Source: an uncultured Eubacteriales bacterium
GTDB taxonomy: Bacteria; Bacillota; Clostridia; Oscillospirales; Oscillospiraceae
DNA length: 31,058 nucleotides
Direction: 5' to 3'
NCBI GenBank assembly: GCA_900547315.1
Contig: URGI01000015.1
Location: 1 to 31,058 of the forward strand
Translations under genes and position numbers: made by a program
Part shown: piece by piece, positions 1 to 8,500 of the stretch
How the letters are laid out: each line of letters starts with the position of its first letter
Numbering within the stretch: the stretch's first letter is position 1
Notes under the pieces: generated by a model
Seen by the model: the letters and a program-made list of their open reading frames with translations, nothing else
What the model was told of the DNA's origin: nothing
Database searches by the model: none

Positions 1-69
1 GCTCGGTCACGGCGCGGCTCTGACATGCCCCCGGCATGTCATTCACTACCGCGCCGCCGCTTCGCTACC
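1..69. repeat. Intergenic structured repeat A, copy 1
   Basis: These 69 bases recur at 17895-17963 with a single mismatch (C30 against A). The unit is a nested inverted repeat: outer arms CGGCGCGG and CCGCGCCG enclose inner arms TGACATGCC and GGCATGTCA. It lies in the gap before frr, contains no gene, and its right edge runs into the 'aaaggg-acgcc' tail shared with other repeats in the window. It is cut by the window edge, so its true left end is unknown. Function is not known. Confidence 0.8.
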
Positions 70-144
70 TAAAAGGGACGCCAAGGGGCACCCCCAGACC
101 CAATTCGGTTTAATAATAAAATCAACATAAACGGAGGTAAAAAC

Positions 145-696
145 ATGTCCGACTACAAAGAATTTGAACAGAAAATGAAAAAGACCTGCGAGGCGCTCAG
201 CACCCAGCTCGCAACCATCCGCGCCGGCCGCGCGAACGCCGCCGTGCTCGACCAGATCGAGGTCGACTACTACGGCTCTCCCACGCCCATCCAGCAGGTC
301 GCGTCCATCGCCACGCCCGACCCCCGTTCCCTGCTGATCCAGCCTTGGGACGCGAGCGTCCTCAAGGGCATCGAAAAAGCTATCCTCGCCTCCGATCTCG
401 GCATCAACCCCCAGAACGACGGCCGCATGATCCGTCTCGTGTTTCCGCCGCTGACCGAGGAGCGCCGTAAGGATCTGGTCAAGCAGACCAAGAAGTACGG
501 CGAGGAATACAAGGTCGCCATCAGAAACGTCCGCCGCGAAGCTATCGAGAAGTTCAAGAAGCAGCAGAAGGCTTCCGAGATCACCGAGGACGATTACAAG
601 AACGCCGAGAAGGATATCCAGAAGCTCACCGACGATTACGCCAAGGAAATCGACAAGATAATCGCCGCCAAGGAAAAAGAGCTTACCGAGATCTGA
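145..696 (+). CDS. frr: Ribosome recycling factor
   Basis: The 183-residue product is the normal length for ribosome recycling factor, which with EF-G splits the post-termination ribosome so that it can be reused in the cytosol. The N-terminal part contains the family signature around TIRAGRANAAVLDQIEVDYYG, followed by the Pro-rich segment near residues 50-70 that forms the second domain. The C-terminal half is the long charged helix region typical of the three-helix bundle. The ATG is preceded by a strong GGAGGT ribosome site (about 133-138). It is the first gene of a tight cluster: its stop codon is followed after one base by the uppS start. In many Firmicutes pyrH and tsf lie upstream; here the upstream DNA is a repeat cut by the window edge, so that cannot be checked. 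Identification is secure. Confidence 0.97.
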   Translation: MSDYKEFEQKMKKTCEALSTQLATIRAGRANAAVLDQIEVDYYGSPTPIQQVASIATPDPRSLLIQPWDASVLKGIEKAILASDLGINPQNDGRMIRLVFPPLTEERRKDLVKQTKKYGEEYKVAIRNVRREAIEKFKKQQKASEITEDDYKNAEKDIQKLTDDYAKEIDKIIAAKEKELTEI

Positions 697-697
697 G

Positions 698-1447
698 ATG
701 GCGTGGTTTAAAAAGAGAAATACGGCGGGGGAGCGGGAGACATCCGGCCTCCCCCGCCATATTGCCATTATACTTGACGGCAACGGCCGCTGGGCAAAGA
801 AGCGCGGCCTCCCGCGCACGGCGGGTCACGCCGCGGGCTCGGAGAATTTCCGGAAGATCGCGACCTACTGCAGGGACATCGGCGTCGACTACCTCACGGT
901 GTACGCCTTCTCGACAGAGAACTGGAAGCGTCCGGAGGACGAGGTCAAGTCCATAATGAAGCTGCTGGAGAAGTACCTCCACGAGGCGATAGACACCATG
1001 GAGCGCGACAAGATACGCATGAAGGTGTTCGGCGACGTGACGGCGCTCAGTCCGGAGCTGCAGGCGCTAGTCGCCAAGACCAACGAGATTTCCGAGCGCT
1101 ACGAGGGCTTTCAGGCGAACATCTGCCTCAATTACGGCGGGCGCGACGAGATAATCCACGCCGCGAAACGCTACGCGCGCGACGTCGCCGAGGGCAGGGC
1201 GGACGGCGAGCTGACCGAGGAGCAGTTCTCCGACTACCTCTATTCCGCCGGTATCCCCGACCCCGATCTGTTGATCCGCCCCGGCGGAGAGCAGCGGATA
1301 TCGAACTTCCTGCTGTGGCAGTGCGCATATTCGGAGTTTTACTTCACGGACGTGCTGTGGCCGGACTTCACGCCGCATGAACTGGACAAGGCCATCGCCG
1401 CCTTCCGGCACCGCGACAGGCGCTACGGTGGGGTGAAGAACCCGTGA
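698..1447 (+). CDS. uppS: Isoprenyl transferase (undecaprenyl diphosphate synthase)
   Basis: The 249-residue cytosolic cis-prenyltransferase condenses isopentenyl diphosphate onto farnesyl diphosphate to make the C55 lipid carrier for cell-wall synthesis. The family motifs are complete: IAIILDGNGRWAKKRG near residue 24, with the catalytic Asp and the diphosphate-binding GNGRWA; YAFSTENWKRP near residue 70; and RPGGEQRISNFLLWQ near residue 193, followed by the EFYFTDVLWPDF region. The ATG starts one base after the frr stop, with only a weak ribosome site, so translation is probably coupled. Its stop overlaps the next start in a GTGA. In most Clostridia the following gene is cdsA, but not here. 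Confidence 0.96.
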   Translation: MAWFKKRNTAGERETSGLPRHIAIILDGNGRWAKKRGLPRTAGHAAGSENFRKIATYCRDIGVDYLTVYAFSTENWKRPEDEVKSIMKLLEKYLHEAIDTMERDKIRMKVFGDVTALSPELQALVAKTNEISERYEGFQANICLNYGGRDEIIHAAKRYARDVAEGRADGELTEEQFSDYLYSAGIPDPDLLIRPGGEQRISNFLLWQCAYSEFYFTDVLWPDFTPHELDKAIAAFRHRDRRYGGVKNP

Positions 1448-2139
1448 CGGAGATACAGGCGCGGCTCTTCGCCCTGCAGGACGAGGGGTTCAAAGTGTTT
1501 AACTCGAAGCTGATGCCGACGGTCGCGCCCGAAACGGTCATAGGCGTGCGCACTCCGGCGCTGCGCGCTCTGGCGAAGGAGCTGCGCGGGACGGAGACGG
1601 CAGCGCGGTTCATGTCTGTGCTGCCGCATGAGTACTTCGAGGAGTACGCGCTGCACGCGTTCCTGATAGAGCACATCGGCGATTACGCGGACTGCGTCGC
1701 GGCGCTGGAGAAGTTCCTGCCGTATGTAGATAACTGGGCGACCTGCGATCAGCTCAACCCGAAGGTGCTTGGCGCGCACAGGGCGGAGCTTATGGGGAAC
1801 ATTCGCCGCTGGATAGCGTCTGAGCATGTGTACACGCGGCGCTACGCGATAGGGCTGCTGATGCGCTGGTACCTCGGCGAGGACTTCCACACGGAATACG
1901 CGGACATCGTTGCCGCGGCGGACGACGGGCGCTTCGGCGGCTACGATAAATATTATCTGAACATGATGCAGGCGTGGTATTTTGCGACGGTGCTTGCAAA
2001 GAATTATAATGAGGCGCTGCCGTATCTTGAGGAGCGCCGGCTCGCGCCGTGGACGCACAATAAGACCATCCAGAAGGCGATAGAGAGCTACCGCGTGACG
2101 GATGAGCACAAAGCGTATCTGCGCACGCTCAGAGTGTGA
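1444..2139 (+). CDS. AlkD-like DNA alkylation repair protein
   Basis: The 231-residue product belongs to the DNA alkylation repair family (PF08713), HEAT-like helical repeat glycosylases that release 3-methyl- and 7-methyl-purines. Recognisable segments are GVRTPALRALAKEL (about residues 34-47), YFEEYALHAFLI (about 64-75) and VDNWATCDQ, where W98 and D102 match the Trp-x3-Asp pair (W109/D113) of Bacillus cereus AlkD. A further Trp (W178) sits in MQAWYFATV, close to where AlkD has its third DNA-facing Trp. The start is GTG at 1444, overlapping the uppS stop by four bases (GTGA), which implies coupling. Its place is odd: cdsA normally sits between uppS and dxr. Family is confident; the exact lesion specificity is not. 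Confidence 0.88.
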   Translation: MTEIQARLFALQDEGFKVFNSKLMPTVAPETVIGVRTPALRALAKELRGTETAARFMSVLPHEYFEEYALHAFLIEHIGDYADCVAALEKFLPYVDNWATCDQLNPKVLGAHRAELMGNIRRWIASEHVYTRRYAIGLLMRWYLGEDFHTEYADIVAAADDGRFGGYDKYYLNMMQAWYFATVLAKNYNEALPYLEERRLAPWTHNKTIQKAIESYRVTDEHKAYLRTLRV

Positions 2140-2145
2140 TGGGCG

Positions 2146-2173
2146 CGGGACGGCACAGAGACCGTCCCCTACG
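2146..2173. repeat. Intergenic repeat B, copy 1
   Basis: This short hairpin unit starts GGGACGGCACAGAG and continues ACCGTCCCCTACG. The arms GGGACGG and CCGTCCC pair around an ACAGAG-type loop. Near-identical copies lie at 12292-12319 and 18123-18150, all between genes. Confidence 0.75.
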
Positions 2174-2241
2174 GAGCGTCTTGGGGTGTGAGGTGCCTTT
2201 TGCATATTGGCAATAGCTTTAGGCTTTTCTATCCCTCGGGC

Positions 2242-2273
2242 GCTGACGCGACAGCTCCACTAGAAGGGGCGCC
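2242..2273. repeat. Intergenic repeat C, copy 1 (diverged)
   Basis: The segment matches the right part of the repeat C unit (ACAGCTCC...TAG.AGGGGCGCC) seen complete at 14360-14407. It is a diverged or truncated copy lying directly upstream of the dxr leader. Confidence 0.6.
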
Positions 2274-2317
2274 AAGAGGCGGCGGGGCTGTATGAGATAT
2301 ACAAAAGAGGTATCAAC

Positions 2318-3466
2318 ATGGTAAATTCCATTTCAATACTCGGCTGCACCGGTTCCATCGGGCGGCAGACGATCGCAGTCGCCGAGCATATCGGTATGCG
2401 CGTTGCGGCGCTGACCGCAAACAGAAAGATCGAACTGCTCGAAGAACAGGCCAGGCGGCTCAAGCCCGAATTCGTCGCGGTCTACGACGAGGACGCGGCA
2501 AAGCAGTTCAGAATCGCCGTCGCAGACACGGACATCCGCGTCGGCTCCGGCATGGCCGGCCTCATCGAGGCCGCGACTCTCGCCTCATCCGACTGCGTTG
2601 TGACGGCGGTGTCGGGCGCGGTCGGGCTGAAGCCGACGCTTGCCGCCATCGACGAGAAAAAGCGCATAGCGCTTGCAAACAAGGAGACGCTTGTCTGCGC
2701 GGGCAGCATAGTCATGCGCCGCGCGGCGGAGACGGGCGCGGAGATAGTGCCTGTCGACTCCGAGCACTCCGCCATCTTCCAGTGCCTCATGGGGCGCGGG
2801 AAGGGCGAGCTCAAAAAAATCCTGCTCACCGGCTCCGGCGGCCCCTTCCGCGGCAGACCCCGCGAGGAGCTGGAGGACGTCACGCCCGAACAGGCCGTGA
2901 AGCATCCAAACTGGAGCATGGGCGCGAAGATATCCGTCGACAGTGCGACGATGATGAACAAGGGGCTTGAATTCATCGAGGCGATGCACCTCTTCGGCGT
3001 GACGCCTGATGACATTCAGGTGGTAATCCACCCGCAGAGCGTCATACACTCTATGGTAGAGCTCGTGGACGGAACTGTCATCGCCCAGCTCGGCGTACCG
3101 GACATGGGGCTGCCGATTCAGCTCGCGCTGACTTATCCTGAGCGCCGAGAATCGATGTTCGACCGGCTCGATTTCTGGAAGCTCAAAGACCTCAGCTTCG
3201 AAGCGCCCGACTATGAAAAGACCCCCTGCCTGCGCCTTGCGATGGACGCGGCGCGCGCGGGCGGAACCGTGCCCTGCGTGATGAGCGCGGCAAACGAAGT
3301 GGCTGTGGGGCTGTTCCTGCAGCATAAACTGGGCTACAACCGCATTTACGACTGCGCCGCCGCCGCGGTGGACGCGCTGGGCAGCGCGCAGAAAGCAGAT
3401 CTTGAAACCATACTGGCAGCCGACGCCGCCGCCAGAGCATTTGTCAGGGAGCATTGTTCAAAATGA
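2318..3466 (+). CDS. dxr: 1-deoxy-D-xylulose 5-phosphate reductoisomerase
   Basis: The 382-residue cytosolic enzyme makes 2-C-methyl-D-erythritol 4-phosphate from DXP with NADPH, the first committed step of the non-mevalonate isoprenoid pathway. The N-terminus ISILGCTGSIGRQT (residues 5-18) is the Rossmann NADPH loop. ALANKETLVCAG near residue 120 and PVDSEHSAIFQCL near residue 147 are the conserved linker and metal/substrate segments. KISVDSATMMNKGLEFIEA near residue 205 is the second substrate-binding signature. The C-terminal helical domain is complete. The stop overlaps the rseP start as ATGA. Together with ispG two genes downstream and uppS upstream, it ties this cluster to making the undecaprenyl carrier. 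Confidence 0.97.
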   Translation: MVNSISILGCTGSIGRQTIAVAEHIGMRVAALTANRKIELLEEQARRLKPEFVAVYDEDAAKQFRIAVADTDIRVGSGMAGLIEAATLASSDCVVTAVSGAVGLKPTLAAIDEKKRIALANKETLVCAGSIVMRRAAETGAEIVPVDSEHSAIFQCLMGRGKGELKKILLTGSGGPFRGRPREELEDVTPEQAVKHPNWSMGAKISVDSATMMNKGLEFIEAMHLFGVTPDDIQVVIHPQSVIHSMVELVDGTVIAQLGVPDMGLPIQLALTYPERRESMFDRLDFWKLKDLSFEAPDYEKTPCLRLAMDAARAGGTVPCVMSAANEVAVGLFLQHKLGYNRIYDCAAAAVDALGSAQKADLETILAADAAARAFVREHCSK

Positions 3467-4521
3467 CTATTGTCTACATCCTCATAGCGATCCTTATCTT
3501 CGGCGTGCTCATCATCATCCACGAGCTTGGCCACTTCGCCGCGGCGAAAGCCTGCGGAGTGCGGGTCGAGGAGTTCGCGGTCGGCATGGGCCCCGCCATA
3601 TTCAAAAAGCAGAAGGGCGAGACGACCTATTCGCTGCGCTGCATCCCATTCGGCGGCTTCTGCGCCATGACCGGAGAGGACGAGGAGTCGAAAGACCCGC
3701 GCGCGTTTACGAATCAGGCCGCGTGGAAGCGCGTGATAATACTCGCCGCGGGCTCGTTCATGAACTTCGTGCTGGGTTTTGTCATCGTCGCGTGCCTCTA
3801 CGCCAACGCGCAGGCATTCCGCGTGCCGGTGCTGGCGGGCTTTATCGAGGGCTGTCCCTACGAGAGCGCCGAGGGGCTTCAGCAGGGCGACAGGTTTTAC
3901 AGCATCGACGGGCACAGGATATACCAGTACTACGACGTGTCCGACTTCATCTCCAAGGGCGACGGAAGCTATGACATCGTCGTCATCCGCGACGGGAAAA
4001 AGGTGAAGCTTGAGGATTTCGAGCTTGTGCCGCTGGAATACGAGGGCTACGAGAACAAGATGTACGGCTTCCTGTTCGGCGTCGAGGAAGCGACGATAGG
4101 GGCGAAGATAGAGAACACGTGGAACACCTGCATGGAATTCGTGCGCATGGTGTGGATGGGACTTTCCGAGCTTGTGAGCGGCAACGTCGGTGTGAAGGAT
4201 ATGGCGGGGCCTGTCGGCATCGTGGATATGATGGCGCAGACGGGCGAGCAGGCCGAGTCCGTGAGCGACGCGCTCTTCAGCATCTTCTACTTCGGCGCGT
4301 TCATCGCGGTGAACCTCGCAGTTATGAATATGCTGCCGATCCCCGCGCTTGACGGCGGCAGGGTGTTCCTGCTCATCATCACATGTATAATAGAAGCGAT
4401 AACGCGCAAAAAGCTCGACCCAAAGTACGAGGGCTACATCCACGCTGCCGGTATGGTATTGCTGCTGGCGCTGATGGTGTACGTGATGTTCAATGATATA
4501 ATCAGGATAGTGACAGGCTGA
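3463..4521 (+). CDS. rseP: RIP site-2 metalloprotease RseP family
   Basis: This 352-residue membrane zinc protease cleaves substrates within the membrane, typically anti-sigma factors or signal-peptide remnants. The first transmembrane segment (about residues 3-19) runs into the zinc motif HELGH at residues 20-24. A central PDZ domain lies at about 115-190. The second catalytic signature NMLPIPALDGGRV contains the third zinc ligand D297, followed by C-terminal transmembrane helices. A TTG at 3454 would add three residues, but ATG 3463 is preferred because it overlaps the dxr stop in ATGA and the GGGAG ribosome site lies about ten bases upstream, too close to serve the TTG. Its stop overlaps the ispG ATG by one base. 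Confidence 0.94.
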   Translation: MTIVYILIAILIFGVLIIIHELGHFAAAKACGVRVEEFAVGMGPAIFKKQKGETTYSLRCIPFGGFCAMTGEDEESKDPRAFTNQAAWKRVIILAAGSFMNFVLGFVIVACLYANAQAFRVPVLAGFIEGCPYESAEGLQQGDRFYSIDGHRIYQYYDVSDFISKGDGSYDIVVIRDGKKVKLEDFELVPLEYEGYENKMYGFLFGVEEATIGAKIENTWNTCMEFVRMVWMGLSELVSGNVGVKDMAGPVGIVDMMAQTGEQAESVSDALFSIFYFGAFIAVNLAVMNMLPIPALDGGRVFLLIITCIIEAITRKKLDPKYEGYIHAAGMVLLLALMVYVMFNDIIRIVTG

Positions 4522-5582
4522 TGAAAAGAGAAAACACAAAGAGAATAAACGTGGGCGGCGTCGCGGTCGGCGGCGGGGCGAAGGTCTCCGTGCAGTCGAT
4601 GTGCAACACCAAGACGTGGGACGCCGAGGCCACCGCGGCGCAGATACGCGAATTTGCCGCCGCGGGCTGTGACATCGTGCGAGTCGCAGTGCCGGATATG
4701 CGCTCGGCGCAGGCGATATCGGAGATAAAGGAGCGGGTGGATATGCCGCTGGTGGCGGACATCCACTTCGACTACCGGCTCGCCCTTGAGGCGGCGGCGC
4801 GCGGCGCGGACAAGATACGCATCAACCCCGGCAACATCGGCGGGGAGGAGAACGTCAAGGCCGTGGCCGAAGCCTGCCGCGCGCGGAACATCCCGATCCG
4901 CATCGGAGTGAACGCCGGGAGCTTAGAGGCGTGGCTCATAGAGAAATACGGGCACCCCTGCCCGGAGGCGATGGTCGAGAGCGCGCGGGGACACGTCGCG
5001 CTGCTGAATAAATACGGCTTCGACGATATCTGCCTTTCGCTCAAAACATCCTCCGTGCCGCTGACGATAGCGAGCTACCGCATGGCGGCGGAGTGCTTCC
5101 CGTACCCGCTGCACCTCGGCGTGACCGAGACGGGCACGGAGTGGAACGGAACGATACAGTCCGCCGTCGGCATAGGCACGCTCCTGTGCGAGGGCATCGG
5201 CGACACGATACGCGTTTCCTTGACCGCCGACCCCGTGCGCGAGGTCGCGGCGGGGGTCGCGATACTCAAGGCCGCGGGGCTGCGCTCCGGCGGCGTGAAG
5301 TTCGTCTCCTGCCCAACCTGCGGCAGGACGGAAATTGACCTCATCTCCCTTGCGAAGGACGTCGAGGCGCGGGTCAGAAGCATCGACCGCGACATTACCG
5401 TCGCCGTCATGGGCTGCGTTGTCAACGGCCCTGGCGAGGCGCGCGAGGCCGACTACGGCGTCGCAGGAGGCAAGGGAAAGGGCATACTTTTCAAGAAGGG
5501 GCAGGTGCTGGGCACCTACCCGTATGAGCGCCTGTGCGACGCGCTCATAGAGCTTATAGAAAACGATAAGGAGCAGCAATGA
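4521..5582 (+). CDS. ispG: 4-hydroxy-3-methylbut-2-enyl diphosphate synthase (GcpE)
   Basis: The 353-residue [4Fe-4S] enzyme reductively opens MEcPP to HMBPP, the penultimate step of the DXP pathway. The TIM-barrel domain opens with VSVQSMCNTKTWD and contains RINPGNIGG near residue 95. The C-terminal Fe-S domain holds C264 and C267 in SCPTCGRTEID and C299 in MGCVVNGPGEA, with the conserved glutamate E306. Length fits the bacterial form without the plant-type insert. The ATG overlaps the rseP stop (TGATG) and the gene's own stop overlaps the polC start (ATGA), so the three are co-translated. Identification is secure. Confidence 0.97.
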   Translation: MKRENTKRINVGGVAVGGGAKVSVQSMCNTKTWDAEATAAQIREFAAAGCDIVRVAVPDMRSAQAISEIKERVDMPLVADIHFDYRLALEAAARGADKIRINPGNIGGEENVKAVAEACRARNIPIRIGVNAGSLEAWLIEKYGHPCPEAMVESARGHVALLNKYGFDDICLSLKTSSVPLTIASYRMAAECFPYPLHLGVTETGTEWNGTIQSAVGIGTLLCEGIGDTIRVSLTADPVREVAAGVAILKAAGLRSGGVKFVSCPTCGRTEIDLISLAKDVEARVRSIDRDITVAVMGCVVNGPGEAREADYGVAGGKGKGILFKKGQVLGTYPYERLCDALIELIENDKEQQ

Positions 5583-8500
5583 GCGAGCATACACCGTTTT
5601 TGGAAATCTTTCCGGGCTGTGCCGATCTGGCGGCGTTCAGCGGCGGGCTTGACAAGGCGTATGTGACGGACGTGCAGGTGGACGCGTCGGAGCTGACGAT
5701 GACGGTCGCGGCGTGGTTCGCGGCGATGCCGTCTCCAGCCGAGCTTCAGACCCTGAGCGAGCGGCTGAAGGCCGACTACGGGCTGAGCGGCGTCGGCATG
5801 GCGCCGGACTTCCCGCGCCCGAAGCTTGCCTCCACATCCACGACGACCGGCAAAGCCCCCGCCTCCGGCGACGCGCCGAAGGGCGACGTGCTCTACGGCC
5901 GCGCGATAAAGCAGCACCCCGTCCCGATGAATACGCTGAGTCTCGAATCCGGTAAGGTGACGGTCGAGGGCGACGTCGTCGCCGTGACGAGCCGCGTGCT
6001 TCAGAAGCGCGGCGGCGCGGTGCTGGGCTTCGACATCACCGACCGCACCAGCTCCATCAAGATATCCCGCTTCCTCCGTTCAGACGATGACCAGTCAATT
6101 ATCGACAAGGTCAAGGTGGGCGACCATCTCATCGTGCAGGGCGAGATAATATACAGCAAATACGACGACGACATGATCCTTGACCCGCGCAACATCGTCA
6201 AGGGCAAGCGCTACATACGCCCCGACAACGCCGAGGAAAAACGCGTGGAGCTGCATCTGCACACCCGCTTCTCTGCACTTGACGCGCTGACCGACCCCGC
6301 AAAGGTCGTAGAGCGCGCCGCGTACTGGGGCATGCCCGCCATCGCCGTGACGGATCACGGCGTCGCGCAGGCGTTTCCGGATATGTGGAAGGCCGGTAAA
6401 AAGTACGGCGTCAAGATCATCTACGGCATGGAAGCCTACTTTGTCAACGATATGGACGGCAACAACGCCGTCATCGGCAAGAGCAAGCTCCCGCTCGACA
6501 CGGAGTTTGTCGCCTTCGATATCGAGACGACGGGACTCAACGCAATGAACGACCGCATGACCGAGATTGGTGCGGTCATCTTCTCCGGCGGCGAGATAAA
6601 GGCGGAGTTCAACACCTTCGTCAACCCCCAGCGGCACATCCCGCCCGACATCACCCAGCTCACCGGCATCCGCGACAGCGATGTCGCCGACGCGCCGCTT
6701 GAGAAAGAGGCGATGGAGATGTTCCTGGAATTCGCCGGAAACAGGCCGCTCGTCGCGCATAACGCGCATTTCGACGTCGGCTTCATGGCCGCCGCCTCGA
6801 ACCGCTGCGGGCTGAAGTTCTCGCCGGTGTTCCTAGATACGCTGGCGCTGTCGCAGGCGCTGCTGCCGGAGCTGAAGCGCTTCAAGCTCGACATCGTCTC
6901 GAACCACCTGAATCTCCCGCAGTTCAACCACCACCGAGCCTCGGACGACGCGATGGTCGTCGCGCGCATGATGGACAAGTTCCTGCCCATGCTGCGCCAG
7001 CAGGGCGCGCGGACGCTCGACGATATCGAGACAGTGTACCACTCCCTGCGCCGCACGGACGTGGCCAAGACCTACCACATGATCCTGCTGGTCAAGAACA
7101 AAAAGGGACTGAAGAACCTCTACGAGATGATTTCCCAGTCCTATCTTAAATATTTCCACCGCTCCCCGACGATACCGAAGAGCCTGCTGATACAGCACCG
7201 CGAGGGCATCATCGTCGGCTCCGCCTGCGGCATGGGCGAGCTGTACGGCGCGGTGATGAAGGGCGCGAGCGAGAAGGAACTGAAAAAGATCGCGTCGTTC
7301 TACGATTACCTTGAGATACAGCCGATATGCAACAACGGCTTCCTTGTGGATAACGGCGTCGTGAAGGATGTGACGGTGCTTCAGGACTACAACCGCACCA
7401 TCCTTGAGCTTGGCCGCAAGCTGGATAAGCCCGTCATCGCCGCGAGCGACGTGCACTTCCTCGACCCCGAGGACGAGCAGTACCGCAAGATTTTGCAGGC
7501 CGCAAAGAAATTCTCGGACGCCGACCGCGGCTGTCCGATATATTTCCGCACGACCGACGAGATGCTGGCGGAGTTCGAGTACCTCGGCAAGGATGTGGCA
7601 CGCGAGGTTGTCATCACGAACACCCGCGCCATCGCAGACCAGATAGACGAGATAGAGCTGCTGCCGAAGGATCTGTTCCCGCCTAAGATCGAGCGCTCCG
7701 CCGAGCAGCTCAAGGAGCTGGTGTACACCAAGATGCACCGCATCTACGGCGACGAGCCGCCCGCCATCGTCAAGGATCGCGTTGACGTAGAGCTCAACAC
7801 AATACTTGACCACCATTACGACGTTATCTACATGAGCGCGCAGAAGCTGGTTCAGAACTCGCTCGAAAACGGGTATCTGGTCGGCTCGCGTGGCTCTGTC
7901 GGCTCGTCGATGGTGGCGTTCATGTCAGGTATCACGGAGGTCAACTCCCTCCCGCCGCACTACGTCTGCCCCAAGTGCAAGCACTCGGAATTCATTACCG
8001 ACGGCAGCTATGGCTGCGGCGCGGACATGCCCGAAAAGGACTGCCCCGAATGCGGCACGCGCATGAACCGTGACGGCTTCGATATCCCATTTGAAACCTT
8101 CCTCGGCTTCCCCGGCAACGAAAAAACCCCTGATATCGACCTTAACTTCTCCGGTGAATATCAGGCAAAGGCGCATAAATATACAGAAACGCTTTTCGGC
8201 TCGGATCACGTTTTCCGTGCCGGCACGATCGGTACGCTTGCCGAAAAAACGGCCTACGGCTACGTCAAGAAATATCTTGAGGAGCGCGGGATAAAGACGA
8301 CCAAGGCCGAGGAGAACCGCCTCGCGCTGGGGCTTGTCGGCATCAAGCGCACCACGGGTCAGCACCCCGGCGGGCTTGTCGTTGTCCCGCAGGATATGGA
8401 CGTTACGGATTTCTGCCCCGTGCAGCACCCGGCGGACGACCCGAACAGCGATATCATAACAACGCATTTTGAGTATCACTGCATGGAGGCAAACCTCCTC

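Larger units (their letters stand above)
2140..2317. other. Intergenic gap holding two repeat fragments
   Basis: No gene is seen in these 178 bases. They hold one copy each of repeat families B (2146-2173) and C (2242-2273). A loose promoter match, TTGGCA (2207-2212) and TATCCC (2230-2235) with a 17-base spacer, might serve dxr but is weak. The dxr ribosome site AAGAGGT lies just before its ATG. Confidence 0.5.

Noticed and set aside
3346..4539. His-rich antisense open frame across rseP
   Set aside because: It is a shadow of rseP, whose HELGH and ALDGG motifs are on the plus strand.
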